DNA of 64,000 bases from NCBI RefSeq assembly GCF_036370855.1, contig NC_088099.1, positions 147,951,517 through 148,015,516 on the forward strand, in the 5' to 3' direction. Every line of letters begins with the position of its first letter. Position 1 is the stretch's first letter. Positions 42,096 to 53,251 of this stretch are shown here, piece after piece. The notes beneath the pieces were generated by a model. It made no database searches, was not told the DNA's origin, and saw nothing but the letters and a program-made list of their open reading frames with translations. Source of the stretch: Dromaius novaehollandiae. Taxonomy: Eukaryota; Chordata; Aves; Casuariiformes; Dromaiidae. A program made the translations under genes and the position numbers.

Positions 42096-45000
42096 ATTTT
42101 GGTGACCTGGCAGTATTCAGGTCTCAGGCCTGAATTAAGCTCTCAGACTACACCTTGGTAAAGAAAACCCAAGCTGGAAGGATGTTTTCTTTCTAAACCA
42201 AAGACCAGAGAGAAATCAGAACGAGTAGATGTTCAAACCCACACAGATGTCTCCCTCCTGATATATGAGGCAATAAGGCACTCTGGCTACCCTAGTGCAT
42301 AATTCCTCTGTGCTATCTGGGATAGCAGCAGTCCTCTGGGTGATCACCGCACATCTCCTGGAGTACCCTAGTGCAGCTGAGGCCACGCAGGTAGCCTAGT
42401 GTAAGACATCTCTACAGCCTAGTTTGATGCTACCCTGCAGGAGGTGCAGGTGACGTGGCAGGGCATGGTGTGCTGGGGTCACAGCAGAGCGTGGCTCAGC
42501 CTTGTCACCTTTTGGCCTAGGTGCTGTCAGGAATTGGGTCCTCAAGGCAGTGTGAAGAGTACAGGACTCGTACTGTCTGCCCAGGAGCCCTCCTGCCCTG
42601 ACAGCCTTCTCGTGCCACCTCTGAGTACGTCACAGGGGCCCGAGGGAGCAGGTGGCCATGGGACATGGCCCAAGGGAGTGCTGACTGTGCTTCCCAGGTA
42701 GATGTGGCCACACTCCCCATCACTGAAGGAGCTTGTCTTCTTCCTGGCCTAAATGTCAATGCAGTGAAGTAGATGCTGACCACATAACAAACATCCAAAT
42801 TTAGGATTTTAACACACAAAATGCCATCAATATTTTTCATGGTTAACTACTGACAAGTTCTAACTGACTAGTTATTCTGAAACTATTATTCTAGTTTTGA
42901 ATTCATTCTTACAACTGAAAATATTTCTCTTCTACCTTTATCTGTTTTAGTTATATTTTGTATTCAATCCTCAGTTTTCTTGGATGCATGCCATGAACTG
43001 AGCTACCACTACCCCTGCTGGTTTCTGATGAAATATCGGAGTAGCAACATTGATGGAGCGATTACTGAAGTGCTTTGAGCATGGTGTTTGCAATGACTGT
43101 CCATAACACGTAGGTGGTAATGCTGAGGATACACCTGTTCCTCCTTATGTACCACCTGTCTCTCTGAAAAAGAGTAGTCTATGAGATTGAAGAGAGGCAG
43201 ATATGAGCTTGCTCATACATGCACTTCATGCTTTTATGGATGAAACACCTATAAATGCTTAATTTCTTCTGAAAAAGAAATCTTACTCTAGAAAAAAATC
43301 TCGTTGCTCTGAGGTAATTTAAATGCTTTTAAAAACTACATTAGAAGGATCAATGGAAGTGCAGGGGAAGTACACTTGTGCAAGACAGACTACACTTCTG
43401 AAGAAAATAAACACACATGCTGATGAAGGGTCTGCCAGTAACAAACAGTTTATATTTTTATCATGTACTTGTCTTTATTTTTTAATATAAACACAGCAGG
43501 TTAGTGATAGCCAGCTGCTTTGACTGGGTGGGCAGTGCGGAAAAATTACAAGAGGACCACCGAAGAGGCAGTGCTCCCTGTCCCCTTCCCATGTACCCTG
43601 GGAAGGGCCTTCCCACCCCCAGTCTCATGCACTGCCGCCCCATGGCCTGCCAGCACCTTAGCGCTGGTCTGCAGCTACGCAGCTGCACGATCACACGTGT
43701 GTGTCATCCACCAGTGCACCCCACCAGCACGCGGGCTGCATGGCCCATCCATACGAAGCAGACTATGTGCTGAGTGTCCCCCGTCCCCGTCTGCTTCTCT
43801 GATAGCAGAGAGGCCTCTCCCAGGGCGGAGGAAGGAGCGAGGTGCGCAAAGCCAAGGTCTGCAGAGCATCACACCTCCCCTCTGGATCACCACCTTCGGG
43901 TCATGGAATTGGGACTTGAAGAGAACAGGCCATCAGAGAGGCATGAAGTGGGGCAACAGTGTGGCCATGCCGGCATTCAGTCTGAGCTACAATCAGCAGA
44001 TTAAAACACAATTTTATTTTATTTGAAAATAAAGTGAAAATGATCACAAATAGTAGATTGCAAATGTAGTATTCCAAAACCTATTTCCAATCTGGAAACA
44101 CTCCAGAACCAAAAAAGTGGGTTTTTTTATTTTCCTTATCAGTTAGGATTGCTTTAATTCTTCCAAAGCACTCCTTCTTTTATGGAGGTATTCTGAAATA
44201 AGAATTTGCCTGTAGGAAACAAGCTAAAAGAGAAAAGGAGTGAAGTCTCAAGGATTTAAAAACAGTGGCAGGCAGAGCAAAGAAAAAGAGGAACTTTAAA
44301 GAAAATGCTGAGAGTGTTTGATATTAGTTTACACTGGTGTATAACCTAACTATACTGGAATATAAACTAACAATGCCAGCAATGTGACTACTAAACTGTC
44401 TTGTATAGGAAATGTCATAATATTATTTTAAAATTTATTATGAGGGGACTTACTAACAGTGCTGTAAACACAGGACTTTCATAATGACAGAATGGAAAAT
44501 CAGCTATAGACACTGCAGCAAACTGCTATGATATCACAAGCAAGTAGGATCATCTAGCTGATGTGTGATGTATAGAAATAGACAGTCTTCCTTAAAACTA
44601 AAGGGCTAAGAAAGCCCTTCTCTCTTTATCACAGAAAGCATGTAGGATCAGTATTATTTGCCAAAGACTTAATTCTCAAGGATGAATTAGCAAATAACAT
44701 TAGTTCCTTCCTGCCCCTGTTCTGGGGAAAAACAGACCGGGATCTCGTTCCCCCAGCTTACAGGGGGATTTACAGGGCTCTGTCGCAGCAGTTCACAGGC
44801 TCAAGAGGTCACATGAGGCATGTGTGTATGAAACTTTGCACTCACATGAGACTGTAAGTCAAGAACAGGGAAGGTAACAGCTAGTGGAGATGTGTGAAGC
44901 ACTTCCCCACAGAGCTGAAAGACTGCTCTTTGGGTAATACTACTTTCCATTTCTGAAAACTCTCTCCATCTGTAGACTACCACAGAAGAATTTTTGCTAT

Positions 45001-48000
45001 AATTACTATAGCTTGTTCAGGTTTCGAATGTTTGAAATAGTAGTCAAGTCCCAAGAAATCAGGAGTTTGATTTAAAAATCATTCTATAAAACTATAAAAC
45101 AGTGCTACCAGTTATCACAGAAAATGCAGGTCAGTGATGGAACAAGTCCTGTCTAGTCCTCTGTTCCTAAAATTGTATATTTTTTGTTCCGGTTTGCTGG
45201 TTCAGCCCCCTCCAAAACTGGAAGTGGTACAAATCTGAAACCATCTAAGAGATGTTTATGTGTCATTACATGATGTTCCTGGCACTTCCTCTGCGGACTA
45301 ACAGAGGGACCTCATTTGCTGAACTGATGCTCAACAAGCATTTTTAACTATACCACCTGGGGCTACAAATGACAGGCTATATACACACTTAATATGTGCT
45401 GATGGCTTTGTTTATGTAAGGTTTGGGATTTACTCAACAAAGGGAAAAATGTGCAAAAAGTAAGTTCACCAGCCACTTACAGCTACTATTAACAATTAGG
45501 GGATCAGATTTTCTCTCTCAAATGGAATATAAGACAATTAGAGGGACATACTTAGTAGGATTTAAATGAAAGTACAAAGTACAGCTTATTTCACCATTGT
45601 GGAGCTTTTAAGAGCTATAGCGTTCCTAAGATTTGGCTGCATTTTGAAACTGTGACAGCGCAACAATTAAAATACAATGGGGATAAAAAGTGCTTAGACT
45701 CACCAAGTCAGTCAGAGCACCAGTACAGACTTTTATGACAACCTATGCAGCACAATGATCCATTTCCCCAGTTCTTCATCACCTGACTGTATCAAGCATA
45801 AAAGGGATTTTTATGATTAGAAAGCACAGTAGAAAAAAAAATAAACAGCCATTTCTCTGCTTCTGCATGTCATACTGTCCAGAAAGGCTACAGAGCCTGA
45901 GAATTCCCATTAGGGAACGAGTTGCTCCCTATGCTACCTTTCAAGTCCTTGGTGAGAGCTGACCTTGAACTCCTACTCTCCACTTCTGGGAATGAAAAGA
46001 AAAAGTTACTCAGCCATGTGATTCCAAAGCGGCTTCCTTACCAGTTGGTGAGTGTAATTGTGAAGTGTAGCTCTAGAAAATAGCCTTCATCATTAAGAAT
46101 TTCATTAAGAATATTTAGCTCTGTAGCAACTACCAATTTATGGCACTGCAAGTCATTTAGACTTTTGCAGACCAGTGTAAAATAAAAAATGTAGAGGTTG
46201 CATTAATTTTTTGTAGCAGTAAGTGCTTTAATAATTCACCAGCCTTGAAAAATTAGGCTATTATTTTCAAGGCCAAATTTTAAAGGAATCTCAATCTCTT
46301 TTCCATTTATACCATCGCAGTTATTGGGGCTTGGGGTGTGGGGGGGGGACTACCCATATTTTCTCCTCTACTGGGGTAACCCATAGACTTTGTATGAGCA
46401 ATACCACAAACTGGATATGAGGTGCACCATCTGTAGATGGAAATTACAGAATTTAAAAAGACATATTATAATGACTGTACATGCATAGAAGTAACATTGT
46501 GAAACCTTAGCCAAAGATTTCTGTATCTTTTACAGAGGTCTGTCAGATACCAGTCTCCCCTATAAAAACCTAGGAGGAAGCAAGTTCTGAATATAGTACA
46601 ATTATTCTGTCTCATTATTAAGATTTTGAGGTTGGAGAAGGCAATGTACATCATTACAGACTGGTTAGTACAGAACGTAAAAAAAACTGTTAAGTATTGA
46701 AATAACAAGGACATTTTCCTCCATGCACTTGTAAATTATCTCCTATTCCATTTTATTTCCATATGAATTTATTGTTGCACGTGCTAATATACAGAATTGA
46801 AATAAGGGAAAAAAACAATTAAATGCATTGTAAAACAAATGGAAATGTGTACATTATGTGATCTTTACTAAGAATGCATCGTAATGATGAAAGCACTGTT
46901 TAGCATCCACTCTGGAATTGCATGCGTTCATTTATTTATAAGAGACTACTTTCTGTAAACAAAGAAAGTATCTCCCAAAAATAGGACTGCCATATTTTCA
47001 AGGCATACTGTATGTTTTATTTTGGTAACTAGTAAATGTCAAACAATTTTCATACACAGTATTGACATATTAATGTTTTCATTCAACAGTGAAGATACCT
47101 TTCCTTGTTATGCTGTATATTTATGGCATACAGACTGTCAAATAAATTATGTCAAGGCAGCTAAACTCAGACCTTGTGACACTTGAATCACAGAATCAGG
47201 GCAAATAACCTTTAAAATAGAAGACACATGATAAAAATTAGCAACATTTAATTTGCATACATATAATGTTAACAGTCTTTCTCTTATTACATATTTTATG
47301 TCTAATTTATAATTGTCACTATGTTCATTTCTTAACATCAGTTTGCACTCTATTTTTTTTCATCTTTGCTTGCTTTGTTTTGGAACGCGTGAAACAAATT
47401 CTGTAAGAAGCATATGATAAGATCCCCATTTTAGCATATGCTGATTAGTGCATCTTATAATTTTCAGAAAAATCTTCATTCACATAATAAGCAAATCCTA
47501 AAGTTTAGGATTATTTCCTAAAAATTCCTAAAAAATCTCAAGCAAATAGCTCTCAAAATATTGGCCATCTCTTAAAAGCAATCATATCTTAATGTTTTCC
47601 TATGAAGTGCAGATATACCAAAATGTACAATACTGAAGCATAGATTTTCATAAGGTACATGATTGCTTTGGATTTAAGAATGCAGAATCTGAGCATCTAA
47701 GTGTACATATGTAGGAACCAAAATGGATGGTTTCTTTTACAGAATTGCTTAATACCCAGAATCCCCATTGACTTCATTAGTTAAAACCTTCTAAAATGGT
47801 TTGTTAGTAACTGAGACACTTTGTTGAGCCTTTACTGTGAAGCACTGAGTATTTCTCACACCTTAAGCAATCAACAGGAACTGGGAGAGCTCAGCACTTT
47901 GTAGGACTGTGTCCTTACTGCTGACACTGCACAAGCTTATGTATCCAAAGACAGCTAATAAAAAATGTACATTATTCTGAAAAATGCCTTAGGGATATTC

Positions 48001-49575
48001 AGGTAAATAAGTGTAAGGTACAAATATGAATGGCTGTCTAAGAGGGCACAATAACTATACCCCCATACTCTTAATGTCTCAAATTCACCTCTGCATGGAT
48101 AAGGGGATGGGAGCCTGCCCCACTGTAAGGAGGGAGTTCAGTAGCACACAGACTTCGTGCAGTGTCTTTGCTACAGGTTGGGTTTGGCTTCCTTTGCCCT
48201 TCTGAATCAGAAGAATAATTTGGGGGAAGCTAACTGGAGGTTTTACGACAAGCTCCTATATAATTACATTCTAATATTTCCTGATGAGCCAGAGGGAAGC
48301 CAATAGACAGTCTACACAAAGCAGCATGGTTAAACTGGTTGGAATTGATACTATGCTCCATGACTTAGTCTAAAAAGGCTTAGGATGTTTCCTTAAATCT
48401 TCACAAAGAAGAATCAGGCTGTTGCTGTTTTTCAGTTTACTGTAAAAGTGAAGCAAACACATTATCATGAGAGATTTGCAATGAGAAACTCAGAAAAGAT
48501 GCTCAGCACCTTACAGCCACAACCAGAACAATCAGTGATTTCCTCGTGGTCAGTCACTGGCATTTGAAATCTGACGTCATGTCATCCTGGCCACTTGAAG
48601 ACAGGCAACATGCAGTTATCAGTTTTTGTAATCTTCAATAACTCAGAAGGGTGGTGGTGGAAAAAATGAAAACTGCATGACTACTGATGTAATTTGTCTT
48701 CTTAGGTCATCAGTAAAAAATAAATGACCCTCCCTCACCCACCAATCACTTCTGTGATTGGTCTGATAAAGCTGAAACTATAGAGCTTAAACTCAGTATT
48801 TTGTACTGAGTAGTAGTATAGGTGTTTCAAAAACAACTGAGGAGGCAGCTATCTTTTTCCCTTTTATCAGGGTTCCTTGAACATTCTGTTCTACTAATAA
48901 GTATTGTATCTACAGTGGGGCCACTTGCCAGAAAGAAAAGTTAATTAACAATTTATATGCTCAGAAGTAAAAGGAAATTTAGGCTAATAATATGAAGTAA
49001 AATACATTACAGGAATATCACAAGTATCCCAAAGCTCAGTGTTGGAATGTTTAAAAATTCAGAGTTACACTTAAATGTTTTAAGGTAAGAAATGCATTTC
49101 ATCCTTGATTCTGCTCTGAGAGACAACCAAGCAATAATGATAGCATTAAGACATTTTGTACGTGTCGTCTTACCTCAATGAAACACATTTTAAAATGACA
49201 CTGTGCTCCAAGAAGGTCTTTGACCTAATGGGAAATAAATGTCCATCTCAAAACAGCCATTTAGGCGTGGAGAATTTATTCCTATTGAAATTAGTGGAAA
49301 ATGGAAAACAATTTTGATTAGCACTGACAAATTTTTAATTTGTTGCAGAGGTGCAGAGGATTTCAACAAGCACTAGCATCACACAGAATCTTAAAAGCAT
49401 TTGTGTTGTTCCAGTAACAAGATCACACAGAACAAAAACAAAGGTCTCGTAGTGGATGCTATGTTTGTTAAAGACCTCATTTTAAAAAATTTTATTAATC
49501 AACTTATCTGTAAACTTTCAGAAAATACACTTAGCCATCAAAGAGTAAATAGTGAAATTAGTAGAGAAGATACGT
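42096..49575. other. Intergenic flank downstream of SLC26A7
   Basis: The part next to the CR1 copy (42420-42720 and 43500-43930) is GC-rich, with several overlapping ORFs on both strands including one of 168 codons at 43520-44026. From 44.0 to 49.6 kb the sequence becomes AT-rich and has very few ORFs. A run of nine G is at 46340-46348. No exon or transcript end is recognised other than the candidate SLC26A7 polyadenylation signal at the right border. Confidence 0.5.
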
Positions 49576-49581
49576 TTTATT
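49576..49581 (-). terminator. Candidate polyadenylation signal for SLC26A7
   Basis: On the minus strand this reads AATAAA. It is the first exact AATAAA that I find downstream of the SLC26A7 stop codon, and would give a 3' untranslated region of about 1.25 kb. Further AATAAA copies occur at about 49493 and 49269. Single hexamers are common by chance in such AT-rich DNA, so only transcript data could fix the true end. Confidence 0.25.
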
Positions 49582-50838
49582 CACCTATGCAGTTTATATT
49601 TAAGTAGAGATCTCCATTCAGCTGTGACATACAATTAATGCTGTACAATTAAAGTACAATGTAAATAGTATCTATAGTGTTAATAAATTACTATTAAGAC
49701 TATTAAATTACTACTAAGACTATTATTTGAGGCAATTATTAACCAAATGTCATAACCTGTCCCTGAGTCCAAGAATGCGATGAGTCATTTGCAATCAGCT
49801 GTAGTATCTGACATGTATGTATGTATAACAATGTATGGTACTGATTTCTCCTGTGTATAATATTAATATGATAGCATAATCTAATATTGTGGATAGAAAC
49901 CCATAATTACAAGGCACACATTCAAACTGTGAATTCTTCCACCGCATTTGTGTGTTCTCACACAGTACGGCACACAGAAATTTGAGCTGAAATGTTACAT
50001 GTACCTTGGTTTGCTCCACTGCTGCTACAGTTGAAGATTTCAGTACCAACCACATCATAGCTTACACTAAAAGTGTAGACTACTTTATGGTAGAAATAGT
50101 TAAAAATTTTGGAAAAACATTGCCAGTTTTTCCTCTTCCATCTCAATTAAAGAATACCTGTGGCTCTGAAAACATGACAAACCATAATAATAATAATTCA
50201 TGGCAGGTACTAGAGGAGGAGACAATCTAGAGCACCTAGCCAACACACATCTGCCTTCCCTGAATACGCCGAGCTCCCATGGACCTTTGCAGCCATTAAA
50301 TGCTTGTGATAACCAAGTACAAAAAATGCAAGAATATGCTAGCTGTGATATGATGCTGTTACCGCAAATGACTGTCTTGAACAGAAAGATAGGTAAAAAT
50401 ATTAGAAACAGTATGCGTCAGTATATTGCTTCCTGCATATATTGTTTTTCAGGATTTATAATGTCTTATTATTCCATGCACAAAACTAAAGATGCATATT
50501 ACAATTAATGTTACAATAGAAGAGATTTAAAAGAATATACCTCACTCGTAAACATGGTCAATACCACATATCTGGTTTGTAATAATTTGTATTTAAATGT
50601 GTATAAAAATATTATAGAAAACAACTATAGAATGATTATATGAATATTCTCTGAGTGATAGCATCTGAAATTTTTTTTTTTCTGAACTGCAGACCTGTCA
50701 TTACTGTGTGTAGTAAATATATATGGTATACAAAATATCATCTGCAAGATCTGGAGAAAAAAAGAAGCCAAATAAAAACTGTGGTGTAGTTCACTCCAAA
50801 AATGAGCAGATCAAAAAGCCACATGCAATGAGTCGATA
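49582..50838 (-). other. SLC26A7: Probable SLC26A7 3' untranslated region
   Basis: This stretch lies between the SLC26A7 stop codon and the first AATAAA on the same strand. It is AT-rich and has only short ORFs (largest 102 codons on the plus strand), which fits an untranslated region. The extent is inferred and depends on the polyadenylation site. Confidence 0.3.
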
Positions 50839-50874
50839 TCACACTTCACTTTGTTCGCTGTATTTGCTGTAATT
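50839..50874 (-). CDS. SLC26A7: SLC26A7 terminal coding exon: C-terminal tail and stop codon
   Basis: The last 12 codons follow acceptor TTTCTCCCACTCTAG|AATTAC in phase 0 and read NYSKYSEQSEV then TGA. The human tail is NLSKLSDHSEV, also 11 residues, with identical N, SK, S and SEV positions. This very short coding piece has no methionine and would be missed by ORF searches. The intron before it (50875-53003) has a GT donor and AG acceptor. The tail is cytosolic. The 3' untranslated region continues below 50839; its end is uncertain. Confidence 0.88.
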   Translation of the reverse strand, partial: NYSKYSEQSEV

Positions 50875-53003
50875 CTAGAGTGGGAGAAACAGAAAAGAAT
50901 TATAATATTTTCCTATAATATCAGTCAAAAATAGCAGACGAAGCAGTGCTGATTTAAAAATGTCACCATCCTAAAGGCTAATAAATCAAAGGTTATTTAT
51001 GATAAGGATGAACTGCATAAAGCAACAGATAAGTCTCTTATCAACATAAAAACAAGGATAGTGTATTATCCTTGGAAGTTTTAGATAAGAGGACCTTTGC
51101 ATATCCAAATGACAATTAGAGATGACATGTAACCAAGTCCTCTTGCCTCTACCTTTCTGCCAGTGAAAGACTATTTTCTGCAGTAGAATCTGAAATGTAA
51201 ATTGGAACAAATCGCTTTCCATAAATCTCCACTTCCTTCCATTCTATTATTTTCTGTCCTATCCTTACCATGTTTTCCTCACATAAGCACTCAGAATTCC
51301 TACTGACTTCAGCATCATTAAAAGGCATACAAACAGTGCATGCACAAAACAGTGTTAGCTACAGTGTGATGTGGCTGTTGTGGTCATCCGGCCTTTTTAT
51401 TCCTGTCCATCGTCTCTTATCCTCAGGTATTAGTGGCAAGGAACAGATCAAGAAACCAAACCAAATACTTTGAAGGCTCAAAAGACAGGTGAGCAGCATA
51501 TATATATACTGTTCATAATTATATTCATAATTTGAAATTGCATGCAAGCCATTCAGGAGTAAGCCACCACTCAGATTTTTGATTTACATAGCAGCTCTGG
51601 TAGAAACATGGTATCAGTTCCTGGAAAAGTGGATGCCTGACTTCTAGTTTTAACTCCCTCTGTGGCTTTGGACATTTCAGATGGTCTTTCCAAGCCCCAG
51701 TTCCATAAAATAGGAATACTACTACATAACTATCTCAGAAAAATGTTAGGAAGTTAAATAGTGTCTATGAAGAATGCAGAAATTTAATAACACAGTAATC
51801 ATCCTAATTGATCTAATCAGACCCAGACAAAATATACAATAGTCAGCCCCATTATTTTTGCCCTGCAGTTACCATTTTGGTAAGGGTTTTGTTGCAGGAC
51901 AAGAAAGTGAGGATTTTTGAAAAGCACTGAAGAGAACATATTTTTCTTGATCTGCAATCTACTAGACCAACAGTGCCAATTCACCTTATCTGGATAAATC
52001 AATGGAAAGTGATTGTTATCCATGGGCAACTTTAATCTAATTAGTGAAAGGCACCAGATCACAGTAATGGGGCGGGGCACATAGACCATGATTTGTTTAA
52101 TGTCTCTTGGAGAAGGCTCTGAGCTGAGCCCTAGCTATGTTTGGAATCATAAATAAAACCATGGGAAAGCACACTCCTTACAATGCATGCGCAATTACAG
52201 TGGGATTGCAATGGAAAAGGCTCACACTGTTTATGAGGAAAGCCCAGGTTTATAGCCTTTTAAGAAGGAATGCAAGAACTATTATTGAGCAAATAAATGC
52301 ATGTTCAAGCCTCCAGCCTCAATTTCTGAGCCAGCCCTTTTTCTTCCTTCCCCTGTAGCTCTCTCCTCCACCTCATCCAATTCCTTTCTCCTCTTTCTAC
52401 GAGTAAGCCAACACAGTACGCTGCAGTGAAGGAGAGACATGCTTACGAGCTGTAAACAAATCTGCTAAGTATCCAGAAGTATTTCGATCAGAGCAGCACA
52501 GCACCCTGTTTCAATTTGTCTTGTTTCTCGGTTACTTTGCGCTTGTGTATCTCAGGATCATATTGTACCAAAAACACACCCCAGCTGGAGGTGTGCGGCT
52601 TGCAGAGCACATTGCTATGGGATGTAGATTTAAACAACCTACGCTGAGGAATGGAGGAGTTTAGCTTCAGTAGTGCAGAACGAGGTGCAAGCTAATGCAC
52701 CCCACCAAGAGACTACATCAGGTACTTCTAGGTGATGTCACACTTTCCAGTGGAGAAAGCAGCCAGATTAATGCTGCAGAACATAGTGCCTCTGGATCTG
52801 GCACAGGAGACCTAGAAGTCATTGCTAAAGCAAGGAGAGAAGATGATAGGACAGTTCAAGCTGGAAAACCTTAATAACTGAAGTCCAGAGGCTGGAAACT
52901 TGTTACAGACAGATAAAAGATCTATTCCCAAAAGGTTCACCGGATAAGTAAGATTTCCCAAGAAGCCTTCCTGACTTCGCCTCCCCTCTGCTGCAAGACT
53001 CAC
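50875..53003 (-). other. SLC26A7: SLC26A7 last intron
   Basis: This 2.1-kb intron runs between the end of the STAS domain and the terminal exon, GTGAGT to CTCTAG. It contains a MIR remnant (listed separately). The frame that continues past the donor stays open to 52812. Nothing else is recognised. Confidence 0.85.
51630..51785 (+). repeat. MIR-type SINE remnant
   Basis: The plus strand has the MIR core order: CTGACTTCTAG, TCCCTCTGTGGCTTTGGACA, CCCCAGTTCCATAAAATAGGAATACTACTACATAACTATCTCA, then TTAGGAAGTTAAATAG...TATGAAG. Consensus MIR has CTGTGTGACCTTGGGCAAG, CTCAGTTTCC..CTGTAAAATGGG.ATAATA..ACCTACCTCA and GTGAGGATTAAATGAG at these places. It is heavily diverged, as expected for an element this old. 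It lies in the last SLC26A7 intron. Confidence 0.7.
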
Positions 53004-53107
53004 CCTGTTAATCTGAATGGCACCAATTGCAGAAGAAACAGATTCAAAGAAGACAGGATGTTCAGATTCAAGGTTTCCACCATACTGCATAGCTTTTATC
53101 AAGGAAG
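53004..53107 (-). CDS. SLC26A7: SLC26A7 coding exon: end of STAS domain
   Basis: This is a 104-base exon entering in phase 1 and leaving in phase 0, with acceptor TTTTGTTACAG|CTTCCT and ideal donor AACAGG|GTGAGT. After completing an alanine codon it reads [16 protein letters not shown], then [11 protein letters not shown] and GAIQINR. Human SLC26A7 has [27 protein letters not shown] at this point, and both versions have exactly 34 full codons. This is the last helix of the STAS domain. If the donor is not used, the frame stays open for 63 more codons and stops at 52812, so a read-through isoform with a different tail is possible but unproven. Confidence 0.95.
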
Positions 53108-53196
53108 CTGTAACAAAACAAACAGATGAGCACTGATAAGGTAGCGAGGATATCTAAACCATCACGTTAAAAATTTTGCTGTAAGCTGATACTTGC
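53108..53196 (-). other. SLC26A7: 89-base GC-AG intron of SLC26A7
   Basis: The intron begins GCAAGTATC and ends TTTTGTTACAG on the minus strand. Both flanking exons are secured by similarity to human SLC26A7 and their phases join to a single alanine codon. The length is near the lower limit for vertebrate introns. The pyrimidine tract before the acceptor is short but present. Confidence 0.88.
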
Positions 53197-53251
53197 CTTT
53201 GCAGTGTGCTAGCAACACATCAATGTGTCTGTTTTTACAATCCACGTAAAG
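53197..53251 (-). CDS. SLC26A7: SLC26A7 coding exon: STAS strand, followed by a GC splice donor
   Basis: This is a 55-base exon entering in phase 0 and leaving in phase 1. The acceptor is CACATTTAG|CTTTAC behind a long pyrimidine tract. It reads LYVDCKNRHIDVLLAHCK plus the first base of an alanine codon; human SLC26A7 has VYMDCKGRSVDVLLAHCTA. The donor is AAAG|GCAAGT. It uses GC instead of GT but otherwise fits the consensus exactly, as known GC-AG introns do. No GT placed nearby keeps both the conserved residues and the phase of the next exon, so the GC donor is well supported. Confidence 0.93.

Noticed and set aside
43520..44026. 168-codon plus-strand ORF
   Set aside because: It lies in a GC-rich patch where many frames are open on both strands. 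The protein is alanine/proline-rich with no domain, so it is likely chance.
48541..48620. Minus-strand TDHEEI as an SLC26A7 tail
   Set aside because: It resembles SDHSEV only superficially; no acceptor in the required phase exists and the frame does not stop after it.
51359..51421. Alternative terminal exon for SLC26A7 (CTGAG acceptor, reading to TAG, tail DDHNSHITL)
   Set aside because: Phase fits, but the acceptor is weaker and the tail does not match the human one. The exon at 50839-50874 matches human length and residues much better.
52812..53102. A 96-codon stand-alone minus-strand gene
   Set aside because: Its first 32 codons are an SLC26A7 exon; the remainder is intron read-through after a consensus donor.
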